A DNA stretch of 64,000 nt from CAVOAK01 sp963664465. GTDB lineage: Bacteria; Pseudomonadota; Alphaproteobacteria; UBA8366; CAVOAK01. The stretch covers positions 558,001 through 622,000 of the forward strand of contig CAXXSU010000002.1 of assembly GCA_963664465.2 (NCBI GenBank), written 5' to 3'. The position numbers and the translations under genes are program-made. Positions 1-8,289 of this stretch are shown in pieces. Each line of letters starts with the position of its first letter. Position 1 is the first letter of the stretch. Under the pieces are notes generated by a model. It saw only the letters and a program-made list of their open reading frames with translations. It made no database searches and was not told where the DNA came from.

Positions 1-766
1 CGCGTCCCCAATAGTCCGGAACACGGACATAGGAGATCGAGCGTCCGGGGTCGACGCGGCCGATCCGATAGGGACCGCTGCCCATCGGCGGCTCAAGCGT
101 GGTCTTCGTTATGTCGGTCTTAGTGTAATAGGCTTTCGAGAGAATCGGCATGAGGCCCATGATGAGCGGTAGTTCACGATCACGTTCCTGGCCCGGCTCT
201 TGGCTGAACGTAAACTTGATTTGGCGCGGGCCGGGCTGCTCGATATTTACGACATTCGAGTAGTATCGGCGATGGTTCGGGCGCCCCTTCTCGCGCAGCG
301 TCTCGATCGAGAAAATTACGTCCTCCACGGTGATTTGCGTGCCATCGTGAAAGCGAGCTTCGGGCCGCAAAGTGAAGATCACCCATGAGCGATTCTCGGG
401 AACCTGGATGCTCTCCGCAATCAAGCCATACAGCGAAAACGCTTCGTCCCAGTTTCGCTTAAGCAAGCTCTCGAAGAGGAGATGGCGACCGGGAGCAGGC
501 GAGCCCTTGATGATGAATGGATTAAGGCTATTGAAACTTCCGGTGATACCGAATTTGAAAACTCCACCTTTCGGCGCATTTGGGTTGACGTAGTCGAGAT
601 GGGCGAACCCGGGTCCATATTTCGGATCGCCGTGCATCGCGATCCCGTGCTGCGGTTGTTGCGCCTGCGCCGTTGTGATCAACAGAACGACAAGGGTCCC
701 GAGAAGCGCCGAGATTGCCGTGGTGCTCCCGCTTAAAGATCTGTCAGACTGGCCTGTTGGCGCCAT
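1..766 (-). CDS. Family 5 extracellular solute-binding protein, ABC transporter (partial, YejA-like)
   Basis: This is the 5' part of a gene that runs off the left edge of the window; 255 codons are visible on the minus strand with no stop. The protein opens with a charged stretch, then a hydrophobic signal peptide ending in AQA at about residues 20-36. After that comes the family-typical early mature region, with HGIAMHGDPKY and DYVNPNAPKGG, and later SYGLIAES-like and FTLRPEARFHDG motifs. These are characteristic of periplasmic binding proteins of the oligopeptide/microcin C (YejA) type, which deliver peptides to an inner-membrane ABC permease. The ATG at 764-766 is preceded by GAGGAG five bases upstream, which supports the start. 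The permease and ATPase genes would lie to the left, outside the window. The exact substrate cannot be told. Confidence 0.85.
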   Translation of the reverse strand, partial: MAPTGQSDRSLSGSTTAISALLGTLVVLLITTAQAQQPQHGIAMHGDPKYGPGFAHLDYVNPNAPKGGVFKFGITGSFNSLNPFIIKGSPAPGRHLLFESLLKRNWDEAFSLYGLIAESIQVPENRSWVIFTLRPEARFHDGTQITVEDVIFSIETLREKGRPNHRRYYSNVVNIEQPGPRQIKFTFSQEPGQERDRELPLIMGLMPILSKAYYTKTDITKTTLEPPMGSGPYRIGRVDPGRSISYVRVPDYWGR

Positions 767-1034
767 CGGATCTCCTCACTCAATATCTGGCCGCGATCCT
801 CGTCTATGGGATCCTCACCTATGGATTGTCAGGATAGTCGCTCACAAGCGCAAGTCCGATTCCTACACCTGTCGGAATTCCGGGCTACGGTCGGGCAACG
901 GTAATTTTGCGACCAATTGCCCATCTTATTCTGTACACGCTGGCCACTGTGTGGGATTACTCTGTCATCATTCTGCAACCGGTTTGTCACGAATGCAGCT
1001 CTGTAATTATCGCACGGGCCGGCAGTAGAGATCG

Positions 1035-2528
1035 TTGAACGAGCCGAAGAAGAATCCCGCAGCCCGCTACGTCAACGACCTAAGACGTTACGGGTTTAGC
1101 CAATCCCAGTTCTATAGCCTACGCGGTACAATCGTTCCGATTGGGCTCGCGATCGTGTTTCTGGCAGTGGTTGGCCTATTTGTCGCTGGCTCGCAGAACA
1201 CCTTTGGCGAAGACTGGCTGATCGTTGCCATCGGAGCCGTTATCGGCGGCTATATGGCGCTAAACATCGGCGCCAACGACGTTGCCAATAACATGGGCCC
1301 GGCGGTCGGCGGCAAAGTTCTGACGATTATTGGCGCTATCCTTATTGCCGCAGTATGCGAGGGCGCCGGTGCCATACTCGCCGGCGGCGACGTCGTAAAA
1401 ACCATATCAAAAGGGATTATTGCTCCGGGCAATGAGGTGAGCGTCGGAGAATTCAGAAATCTGATGCTGAGCGCGTTGTTCGCAGCCGCGCTGTGGATCA
1501 ATTTGGCGACTGTAATGAGCGTTCCGGTTTCGACAACCCACTCGATCGTCGGCGGTGTCCTTGGCGCCGGGGTCGCCGCGGCCGGTTTTGGGCTGGTCAA
1601 CTGGATAACGGTCGCGCAAATCGGCGCCAGTTGGGTGATTTCGCCAGTATTCGGTGCGGCCTGCGCCGCCGCAATCCTGTTCTTCATCAAAGTTCGCGTA
1701 CTGAACGTGGAAAACCGATTGGAGGCCGCCAAAAAGTGGGTGCCAATCCTTATCGCGCTGATGGCTGCGGCATTTGCCGCCTACATGGCGATGAAGGGAT
1801 TGAGGAAGGTATGGAAGCCATCTGCTGCTGAAATCTTATTGTTTTCCGGCGTCTCGTGTTTGGTCGCATATCTGCTGTCACGCCCATATATCGCCAACCG
1901 CGTCAGCCGCCTCGAAAACAATAAAAAGGACATATACAGCTTGTTCAATATGCCCCTGATCGCGGGCGTTGCCCTGTTGTCCTTTGCTCACGGCGCCAAC
2001 GACGTCGCAAACGCCGTTGGCCCCTTGGCGGCCCTCGTGTCGACAATCGGGGAGCAAAACGAAATCGCGAGCAATGTTACGATTCCGCTTTGGGTTATGG
2101 CCGTGGGAGCATTCGGCATTGCCCTCGGCTTAGGCTTGTTCGGGCCAAGGCTGATTGCGGTTGTGGGGGAGAAAATAACGCGCTTGAATTCACCGAGAGC
2201 CTACTGCGTTGCCTTGTCCGCGGCGATCACGGTCTTAATCGCGACTACATTGGGCCTGCCCGTAAGCTCAACTCATATAGCCCTTGGTGCGGTATTTGGC
2301 GTCGGATTTTTGCGAGAGTACCTCGAGAATCCCAACCGGCGGAAGCTGCGGCCCGGGCACAAGTTGAACGCGACCGCAGATGACGCGTTCAACAGCCGGA
2401 ATTTTCGATCCGTGCGCCGTCTGGTACGGCGCCGGTTCGTCGTTTCGATTGCCGCCGCATGGGTGATTACCGTTCCCGCGTCGGCGGGTCTCGGAGCTAC
2501 GATTTATGGGCTCTTGCAGCTTCTTTGA
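1035..2528 (+). CDS. Inorganic phosphate transporter, PiT family
   Basis: This is a 497-residue polytopic inner-membrane protein of the PiT family, which moves metal-phosphate or phosphate with protons. The diagnostic duplicated signature is present: GANDVANNMGPAVGG at about residues 79-93 and HGANDVANAVGP at about residues 318-329. Each copy sits at the start of a hydrophobic half. A soluble loop lies near the middle (about residues 220-240), and the C-terminal half ends in hydrophobic segments. The start is a TTG at 1035 with only a weak AGAG ribosome site. The 3' end overlaps the convergent Nudix gene by 32 bases. No PhoU-like partner gene (common beside pit) is seen in the window. Confidence 0.93.
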   Translation: MNEPKKNPAARYVNDLRRYGFSQSQFYSLRGTIVPIGLAIVFLAVVGLFVAGSQNTFGEDWLIVAIGAVIGGYMALNIGANDVANNMGPAVGGKVLTIIGAILIAAVCEGAGAILAGGDVVKTISKGIIAPGNEVSVGEFRNLMLSALFAAALWINLATVMSVPVSTTHSIVGGVLGAGVAAAGFGLVNWITVAQIGASWVISPVFGAACAAAILFFIKVRVLNVENRLEAAKKWVPILIALMAAAFAAYMAMKGLRKVWKPSAAEILLFSGVSCLVAYLLSRPYIANRVSRLENNKKDIYSLFNMPLIAGVALLSFAHGANDVANAVGPLAALVSTIGEQNEIASNVTIPLWVMAVGAFGIALGLGLFGPRLIAVVGEKITRLNSPRAYCVALSAAITVLIATTLGLPVSSTHIALGAVFGVGFLREYLENPNRRKLRPGHKLNATADDAFNSRNFRSVRRLVRRRFVVSIAAAWVITVPASAGLGATIYGLLQLL

Positions 2529-3018
2529 TCCAGGGCTTCAGCGCATCGAACTGGTTGATGAGAAAGAGGTAATCCTCCCGGTAGGCAACACGAGAAGAAT
2601 CCTCGACTAGCGCCCAGTGGCGCTGACGCTTATTCATTTCCGGCCATTCGTCGGTCTGTTCGGTCACCAGGAATGGATAATAGGTCACAGGGACGACGTC
2701 TTTGTTCCGAGCTGTCTGTTTCGTGATAGTAACCGTGAATGGAAAGTCCTCTAGGACGATCCCGCGCACGCCCGCTTCCTCAAAGCCCTCGCGACAACAT
2801 GTTTCTACGTGGGTCTCGTTCGGTTTCTGTCGGCCTTTCGGCAATATCCATCGCCCGCGGGTCTGTGACGTGACGAACAACAAAGCCACCGAATCGTCCC
2901 GTATATCGAATGGGATGATGCCAATTCTGTGCATGTCTGCCTCGAATGTATTGCCGCAAAAAGTATATCGTATCTTGGAACGGAAAATACGTAGGTTGGC
3001 GGTATACCACCCACGCAA
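2497..3018 (-). CDS. Nudix hydrolase
   Basis: The Nudix box runs from Gly62 to Val84, following the pattern G-x5-E-x7-R-E-x2-E-E-x-G-V: G62, E68, R76-E77, E80-E81 and G83. It is preceded by RGRWILPKG, as in diphosphoinositol-polyphosphate or diadenosine-type Nudix enzymes. Such proteins hydrolyse nucleoside-diphosphate-linked compounds using metal bound by the box glutamates. Substrate cannot be assigned. The open frame gives 173 residues; an internal Met at residue 29 (base 2934, MHRIGIIPF) is an equally plausible start and would give a compact domain of about 145 residues. The 3' end lies inside the last codons of the convergent phosphate transporter gene. Confidence 0.85.
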   Translation of the reverse strand: MRGWYTANLRIFRSKIRYTFCGNTFEADMHRIGIIPFDIRDDSVALLFVTSQTRGRWILPKGRQKPNETHVETCCREGFEEAGVRGIVLEDFPFTVTITKQTARNKDVVPVTYYPFLVTEQTDEWPEMNKRQRHWALVEDSSRVAYREDYLFLINQFDALKPWIKEAARAHKS

Positions 3019-3176
3019 TCGCTCGGCTCCGATAAGATTGTTCAGCGATAACCGTGGTCGTAACAGATGGGTAAGCGTTTGTTGGGCCGGGCCGAGAAGT
3101 TTTCAAACAACTCTATCTGGCGATGGATCCTTCACCGTAAAAGGCAAACCTCCACCGACAACTCCGGCATCGCCGC

Positions 3177-5447
3177 TTAGTTGCGCTCCGCAATCGCGTC
3201 GTATGCCGCCAGGGCGGCGAGCGTGATGATATCGCTGATCGTCGCTCCCATCTGAACCACTTGAACAGGTTTGGACAGTCCCAGAAGAATCGGCCCGATC
3301 GCTGTCCCCCCTGCCATTTCCTGCAGCAATTTTGCACTGATGTTGGCGCTGTCCAGGCCAGGCATGACGAGCACGTTTGCTGGTCCAGTTAGGCGTGAGA
3401 ACGGATAGAGCCTCTGCATAAGCCCATAGTCGAGCGCGGTGTCCGCCGCCATGTCGCCGTCATACTCGAAGTCGACTTCCCGCTCGTCGAGCATTTCTAT
3501 GGCTTTGCGAATGGTCGCATTCGCTGGCCGCGGTGGGTTGCCGAAATTAGAGTCCGACAGGAACGCGACGCGCGGTTCATGACCCATCTCACGCGCCTTC
3601 GACGCTGCCTGCGTGGCGATGTCAGCAAGCGTCTCGCCATCCGGGTTCTCGTTCACGCGCGCGTCGCCGATAAATACGGTACGCCCCCGGAGAACAATGA
3701 TCTGAAGGCCGATGACTCGTTGCCCCGGCGATGGGTCTATGACCCGCATAATTTCCTCATAGGCCACGGAAAATGTACGTGTTACGCCGGTCACCATCGC
3801 GTTGGCGTCGCCGCTGACCACCATACAGGCGCCAAACACGTTGCGGTCCTGGTTGACGAGGCGCTGGCAATCGCGATGCAACAGTCCTTGGCGCTGCAGC
3901 CGGTCATAGAGAAAATCTGTATATTTGGGGTTCTCGGAACTGAGTCGGGCGTTGTGGATTTCGATGCCGTCAGTTTGGCCCAAGCCGATGGACGCCATCA
4001 TTTCGGAAATGCGCTCTTCGCGCCCAATTAGCACCGGTGTTCCGTAGCCCGCGTTTCGGAAGCCGATCGCCGCGCGGATTACGCGTTCGTCTTCGCCTTC
4101 GGCAAAGACGACACGTTGTGGACTCGAGCGGACCTGCTCGAAGATTAGGTGAAGACTTGAAGCGGTGACGTCGAGGCGTGCAGAGAGTTGCTGTCGGTAG
4201 GCGTCCATGTCGGTGATCGGCTGCTGGGCAACGCCGCTGTCGACGGCCGCCTTGGCGACCGCTGCTGGCACTGCAACGACGAGCCGCGGATCAAACGGAA
4301 CCGGAATGATGTAGTCGGGTCCGTAGCGCATGCGTTGACCGCCGTATGCCGTTTCAACTTCTTCTGGAACATCTTCGCGTGCTAGCGCAGCCAACGCCTC
4401 TGAAGCGGCGATCTTCATCGCGTCGTTTATGGTGCTTGCTCTGACATCAAGCGCACCGCGGAAAATATAAGGAAACCCAAGGACGTTATTAACCTGGTTC
4501 GGATAGTCCGATCGTCCCGTCGCCATGATCACATCTGGGCAAGCCTTGCGCGCCTCATCTGGGCTAATCTCAGGATCTGGGTTTGCCATCGCAAAGACAA
4601 TTGGTTTGTCGGCCATTCCGGCGACCATTTTCGAGTTGACGCAGTCCTTGCGCGAGAGTCCCAAAAATACATCAGTGCCGTTCATTGCCTCGGCCAGGGT
4701 CCGCGCCTTTGTCATTGCCGCGTGTGCCGATTTCCATTGGTTCATGCCGTCTTCCCGGCCTTGGTAGATCACGCCACGACTGTCGCATATGATGATGTTT
4801 TCATTTGGCATGCCCATCGCCTTGATCAGCTCGACGCAGGCGATCGCCGCGGCGCCGGCGCCGTTGACCACCATGCGTGTCTTCGCGATGTCACGTCCGG
4901 TAAGATGCAGAGCATTGATGAGGCCGGCAGACGCAATGATCGCCGTGCCATGCTGGTCGTCGTGAAAGACCGGAATGTTCATGAGCTCGCGTAACCGCTG
5001 CTCGATGATGAAACATTCGGGCGCCTTTATGTCCTCAAGATTTATGCCCCCGAAGCTCGGCTCCAAAACGCGCACGCAGTTGACGAATTCGTCGACGTCC
5101 GTGGTGTCGACTTCAAGGTCGATCGCGTTGACATCGGCAAAGCGTTTGAAGAGCGCGGCCTTGCCCTCCATCACGGGCTTGGAAGCAAGCGCGCCGATGG
5201 CGCCGAGACCCAGCACAGCGGTGCCGTTTGAAATCACGGCAACCAGATTGCCCTTGTTTGTGTAATCAAATACGGTCGCCGCATCGTCGGCGATTCGCAG
5301 GCAAGGAACTGCGACACCGGGAGAATAGGCGAGCGATAGATCGCGTTGCGTCGTCAGCGGTTTGGTGGCGCTAATTTCGATTTTTCCGGGGCGGCCGTTC
5401 GAATGAAACAGCAACGCCTCTTCGTCGGTGATCCGATTGTCGTCCAT
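3177..5447 (-). CDS. maeB: NADP-dependent malic enzyme with C-terminal phosphotransacetylase-like domain
   Basis: The 756-residue product is the two-part MaeB type. The N-terminal malic enzyme module carries LAYSPGVAVPC with Tyr41 and EGKAALFKRFADVNAID with Lys96, the presumed acid/base residues. A dinucleotide fold follows with NGAGAAAIACVEL. From about residue 430 the protein continues into a domain related to phosphate acetyltransferase (RVVFAEGEDERVIRAA, then VLVMPGLDSANISAKLL), usually regulatory rather than catalytic in this family. The reaction is malate + NADP to pyruvate + CO2 + NADPH, a gluconeogenic and NADPH-supplying step. The gene is divergent from mutS across 177 bases, an arrangement common in Alphaproteobacteria. 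Confidence 0.95.
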   Translation of the reverse strand: MDDNRITDEEALLFHSNGRPGKIEISATKPLTTQRDLSLAYSPGVAVPCLRIADDAATVFDYTNKGNLVAVISNGTAVLGLGAIGALASKPVMEGKAALFKRFADVNAIDLEVDTTDVDEFVNCVRVLEPSFGGINLEDIKAPECFIIEQRLRELMNIPVFHDDQHGTAIIASAGLINALHLTGRDIAKTRMVVNGAGAAAIACVELIKAMGMPNENIIICDSRGVIYQGREDGMNQWKSAHAAMTKARTLAEAMNGTDVFLGLSRKDCVNSKMVAGMADKPIVFAMANPDPEISPDEARKACPDVIMATGRSDYPNQVNNVLGFPYIFRGALDVRASTINDAMKIAASEALAALAREDVPEEVETAYGGQRMRYGPDYIIPVPFDPRLVVAVPAAVAKAAVDSGVAQQPITDMDAYRQQLSARLDVTASSLHLIFEQVRSSPQRVVFAEGEDERVIRAAIGFRNAGYGTPVLIGREERISEMMASIGLGQTDGIEIHNARLSSENPKYTDFLYDRLQRQGLLHRDCQRLVNQDRNVFGACMVVSGDANAMVTGVTRTFSVAYEEIMRVIDPSPGQRVIGLQIIVLRGRTVFIGDARVNENPDGETLADIATQAASKAREMGHEPRVAFLSDSNFGNPPRPANATIRKAIEMLDEREVDFEYDGDMAADTALDYGLMQRLYPFSRLTGPANVLVMPGLDSANISAKLLQEMAGGTAIGPILLGLSKPVQVVQMGATISDIITLAALAAYDAIAERN

Positions 5448-5533
5448 CCTACCCCCGCCCGGCTGGGCCCGATTCCTTTGCTCGTCCCGACCCTTGTGCT
5501 CTTATTTTCCGCATTGTCGCACGAACGCGCAAA

Positions 5534-5560
5534 CGATGGCCAGCGATGGCCAGCGATGGT
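5534..5560. repeat. Short tandem repeat in the maeB-mutS divergent spacer
   Basis: The 10-base unit CGATGGCCAG occurs twice in tandem (5534-5543 and 5544-5553), followed by a seven-base partial copy. It lies between the two divergent starts. This is probably a small slippage product; no role is evident. Confidence 0.6.
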
Positions 5561-5624
5561 CCGTGGGGCGCGGCCGAGCGCGCAGCACATTACGGCGTGC
5601 GGACCGCTCGTGTTATGATGCGGC

Positions 5625-8264
5625 GTGATGACAAAGCACCGCCGCAAGTCCAACGGTGTAACGCCGATGATGGCGCAATACCTGGAAATTAAACAGTCGC
5701 ATCCAGATTGCTTGCTGTTCTACCGCATGGGTGATTTCTATGAGTTGTTCTTCGAGGATGCGGTCAAGGCGTCAGCGGCGCTCGACATAACACTTACCAA
5801 ACGCGGTGCGCATGACGGTAAAGATGTACCGATGTGCGGTGTGCCTGTGCATGCCGCGGACTCCTACCTGAATCGACTGATCCGCAAGGGATTTCGGGTC
5901 GCTGTGTGCGAGCAGATGGAGGATCCTGCAGCCGCGAAGAAACGCGGGCCGAAGGCAGTGGTGATGCGTGACGTCGCGCGGATCGTCACGCCTGGGACTT
6001 TGACCGAGGATACGCTTCTCGACGCACGCGAAAACAACTATCTCGCCGCGTTGACGGAGGTCGGCGGTGATCTGGGGTTGGCCTGGGTTGAAATGTCCAC
6101 CGGCGAGTTCCAGACGGAGCGCATTTCGATCGACTCGTTAAGCCTTGCGCTCAACCGCGTCGCGCCTGGAGAACTCCTGGTGCCGGAAAAGTTGTCGCAG
6201 CGTGAGGGACTGTCCAACCTGTTTGCCGAATGGCGCGACCAGCTGACACCGCAGCCTGACAGCCGGTTCGATTCGGAAAACGCGACAGCGCGTCTTCAGA
6301 CGCTTTACGGCGTGGCGTCGCTTGACGGGTTTGGTGACTTCAGCCGCGCTGAGCTTTCCGCGGCTGGCGCTCTCGTCGACTATCTGGAGCTTACCCAGGC
6401 TGGACGCCTGCCGAGGCTCGAAAGGCTGAGACTGGTTGCGGCCGGGTCGGCAATGGAGATCGATGCGGCAACACGGCGCAATCTTGAATTGAGCCGTACG
6501 CTTTCAGGCGAGAGGATCGGTAGCCTACTGTCAGTAATTGATGAGACGATTACCGGCGCCGGCGCGCGACTCTTATCGCGCCGCCTCGCTGCTCCATTGA
6601 CCGATGCCGATGAGATCCGCGACCGTTTGGACGCCGTGCAGTTTGCTGTTGATGACAGCGTTAGGTGTGAAGATATCCGTCATACTCTGCGGGGTTCACC
6701 CGATCTAGAGCGGGCTCTGTCTCGGCTTATATTGGGGCGCGGCGGCCCACGGGATTTGGCGGGGGTGCGAGACGCCCTGGCGCTCGCCAATGAACTCAAG
6801 ACCACGCTCGCACAGGCCGACTCCCAACTGCCTAAAAATCTCTCCGACGCGGTCGAAGGCCTGGGCGTCCACGACGAAATGGTGCAGAAATTGTCGAACG
6901 CGCTGGCGGCCGATTTGCCGCTTATGGCGCGCGATGGCGGCTTCGTCGCAGCTGGTTATTCGCCCGAGCTGGACCAAGTCCGTCAACTACGCGACGACAG
7001 CCGGCGGCTTATCACTAATCTGGAGGCGCGTTACCGCGAAGAGACCGCGATCCAGTCGCTTAAGATCCGCCATAACAACGTTCTAGGGTATTTCCTAGAG
7101 TTGCCCGCCGCGCATGCCTCGAAGCTGTCGGATGAGTATATTCACCGTCAGACGTTGGCTAGTGTTATGCGATTCACGACTGTTGAGTTGTCGGAACTCG
7201 CGCGTGAAATCGGCGACGCTGCGGATCGCGCTTTGGCGCTCGAAATGCGGTTGTTCGAAGAGTTGGTCGATCAAGTTGCCAATCAGTCCGAGACGATCGC
7301 AAAAGCGGCACATGCCCTGGCAACACTCGATCTTATTACTGCGCTTGGAAAACTGGCGTCCGACCGGCGTTATTGCCGTCCGGTGGTCGACGATTCGACG
7401 AGCTTCAAGATTAGCGATGGACGACATGCGGTCGTCGAAGCAGCGCTCACAGAGACACGTCAGACGGCATTTGTCGCTAACGATTGCGATCTTGGACAGG
7501 AGCAGCGGCTTTGGCTGTTGACGGGACCGAATATGGCCGGCAAAAGCACGTTTCTGCGGCAGAACGCGCTGATCGCGATACTTGCGCAGATGGGATCGTT
7601 TGTGCCTGCGGCACATGCCCATATTGGCATCGTCGATCGGCTCTTCAGTCGCGTCGGTGCCGCCGATGACTTGGCCCGAGGGCGCTCGACGTTCATGGTT
7701 GAAATGGTCGAAACTGCGGCGATTCTAAACCAGGCAGGAGACCGCTCGCTGGTCATTCTTGACGAGATCGGAAGAGGCACAGCGACATTCGATGGCCTGT
7801 CGATCGCTTGGGCTTCAGTCGAACATCTCCATGAGGCAAATAGATGCCGCGCCCTCTTCGCAACGCACTATCACGAACTAACCGCTTTGACGGCCCAGCT
7901 TGCGGCACTCAGGCCATATACCATGCGGGTGAAGGAGTGGCGTGGCGATGTCGTCTTCCTGCACGAAGTCGCGCCCGGTGCGGCGGACCGTTCTTACGGC
8001 GTGCACGTAGCCCGGCTTGCAGGCTTGCCGAAATCCGTGGTCGGGCGGGCCGAAGAGATACTCACCACCCTTGAGGCGGGCGAACAATCCGGAGTGGTGG
8101 CTCGACTCGCCGATGATTTGCCGTTGTTTCGTGCCGTTCCTGAAGGCGAAATCTCCCTAGAGCCGTCTGCGCTGGAGCAAGAATTTGCCGTGATTGATCC
8201 CGATGAACTTACGCCGCGCGTGGCGCTTGAATTGATTTACAGGCTGAAGGGCTTGCTCAAATGA
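5625..8264 (+). CDS. mutS: DNA mismatch repair protein MutS
   Basis: At 879 residues this is normal MutS length. The N-terminal mismatch-recognition domain shows LLFYRMGDFYELFFEDA, including the Phe-x-Glu (FYE) mismatch contact. The C-terminal ATPase carries the Walker A TGPNMAGKSTFLRQ at about residues 632-645, a Walker B VILDEIGRGTATFDG and the signature ATHYHELT. It recognises mispairs and recruits MutL during post-replicative repair. The start is GTG at 5625, immediately followed by an in-frame ATG at 5628; either could serve. glnD follows 25 bases after the stop, so the two are probably cotranscribed. No mutL is in the window. Confidence 0.97.
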   Translation: MMTKHRRKSNGVTPMMAQYLEIKQSHPDCLLFYRMGDFYELFFEDAVKASAALDITLTKRGAHDGKDVPMCGVPVHAADSYLNRLIRKGFRVAVCEQMEDPAAAKKRGPKAVVMRDVARIVTPGTLTEDTLLDARENNYLAALTEVGGDLGLAWVEMSTGEFQTERISIDSLSLALNRVAPGELLVPEKLSQREGLSNLFAEWRDQLTPQPDSRFDSENATARLQTLYGVASLDGFGDFSRAELSAAGALVDYLELTQAGRLPRLERLRLVAAGSAMEIDAATRRNLELSRTLSGERIGSLLSVIDETITGAGARLLSRRLAAPLTDADEIRDRLDAVQFAVDDSVRCEDIRHTLRGSPDLERALSRLILGRGGPRDLAGVRDALALANELKTTLAQADSQLPKNLSDAVEGLGVHDEMVQKLSNALAADLPLMARDGGFVAAGYSPELDQVRQLRDDSRRLITNLEARYREETAIQSLKIRHNNVLGYFLELPAAHASKLSDEYIHRQTLASVMRFTTVELSELAREIGDAADRALALEMRLFEELVDQVANQSETIAKAAHALATLDLITALGKLASDRRYCRPVVDDSTSFKISDGRHAVVEAALTETRQTAFVANDCDLGQEQRLWLLTGPNMAGKSTFLRQNALIAILAQMGSFVPAAHAHIGIVDRLFSRVGAADDLARGRSTFMVEMVETAAILNQAGDRSLVILDEIGRGTATFDGLSIAWASVEHLHEANRCRALFATHYHELTALTAQLAALRPYTMRVKEWRGDVVFLHEVAPGAADRSYGVHVARLAGLPKSVVGRAEEILTTLEAGEQSGVVARLADDLPLFRAVPEGEISLEPSALEQEFAVIDPDELTPRVALELIYRLKGLLK

Positions 8265-8289
8265 AAGTGCACCGCGTTGCCGTTGCGGG

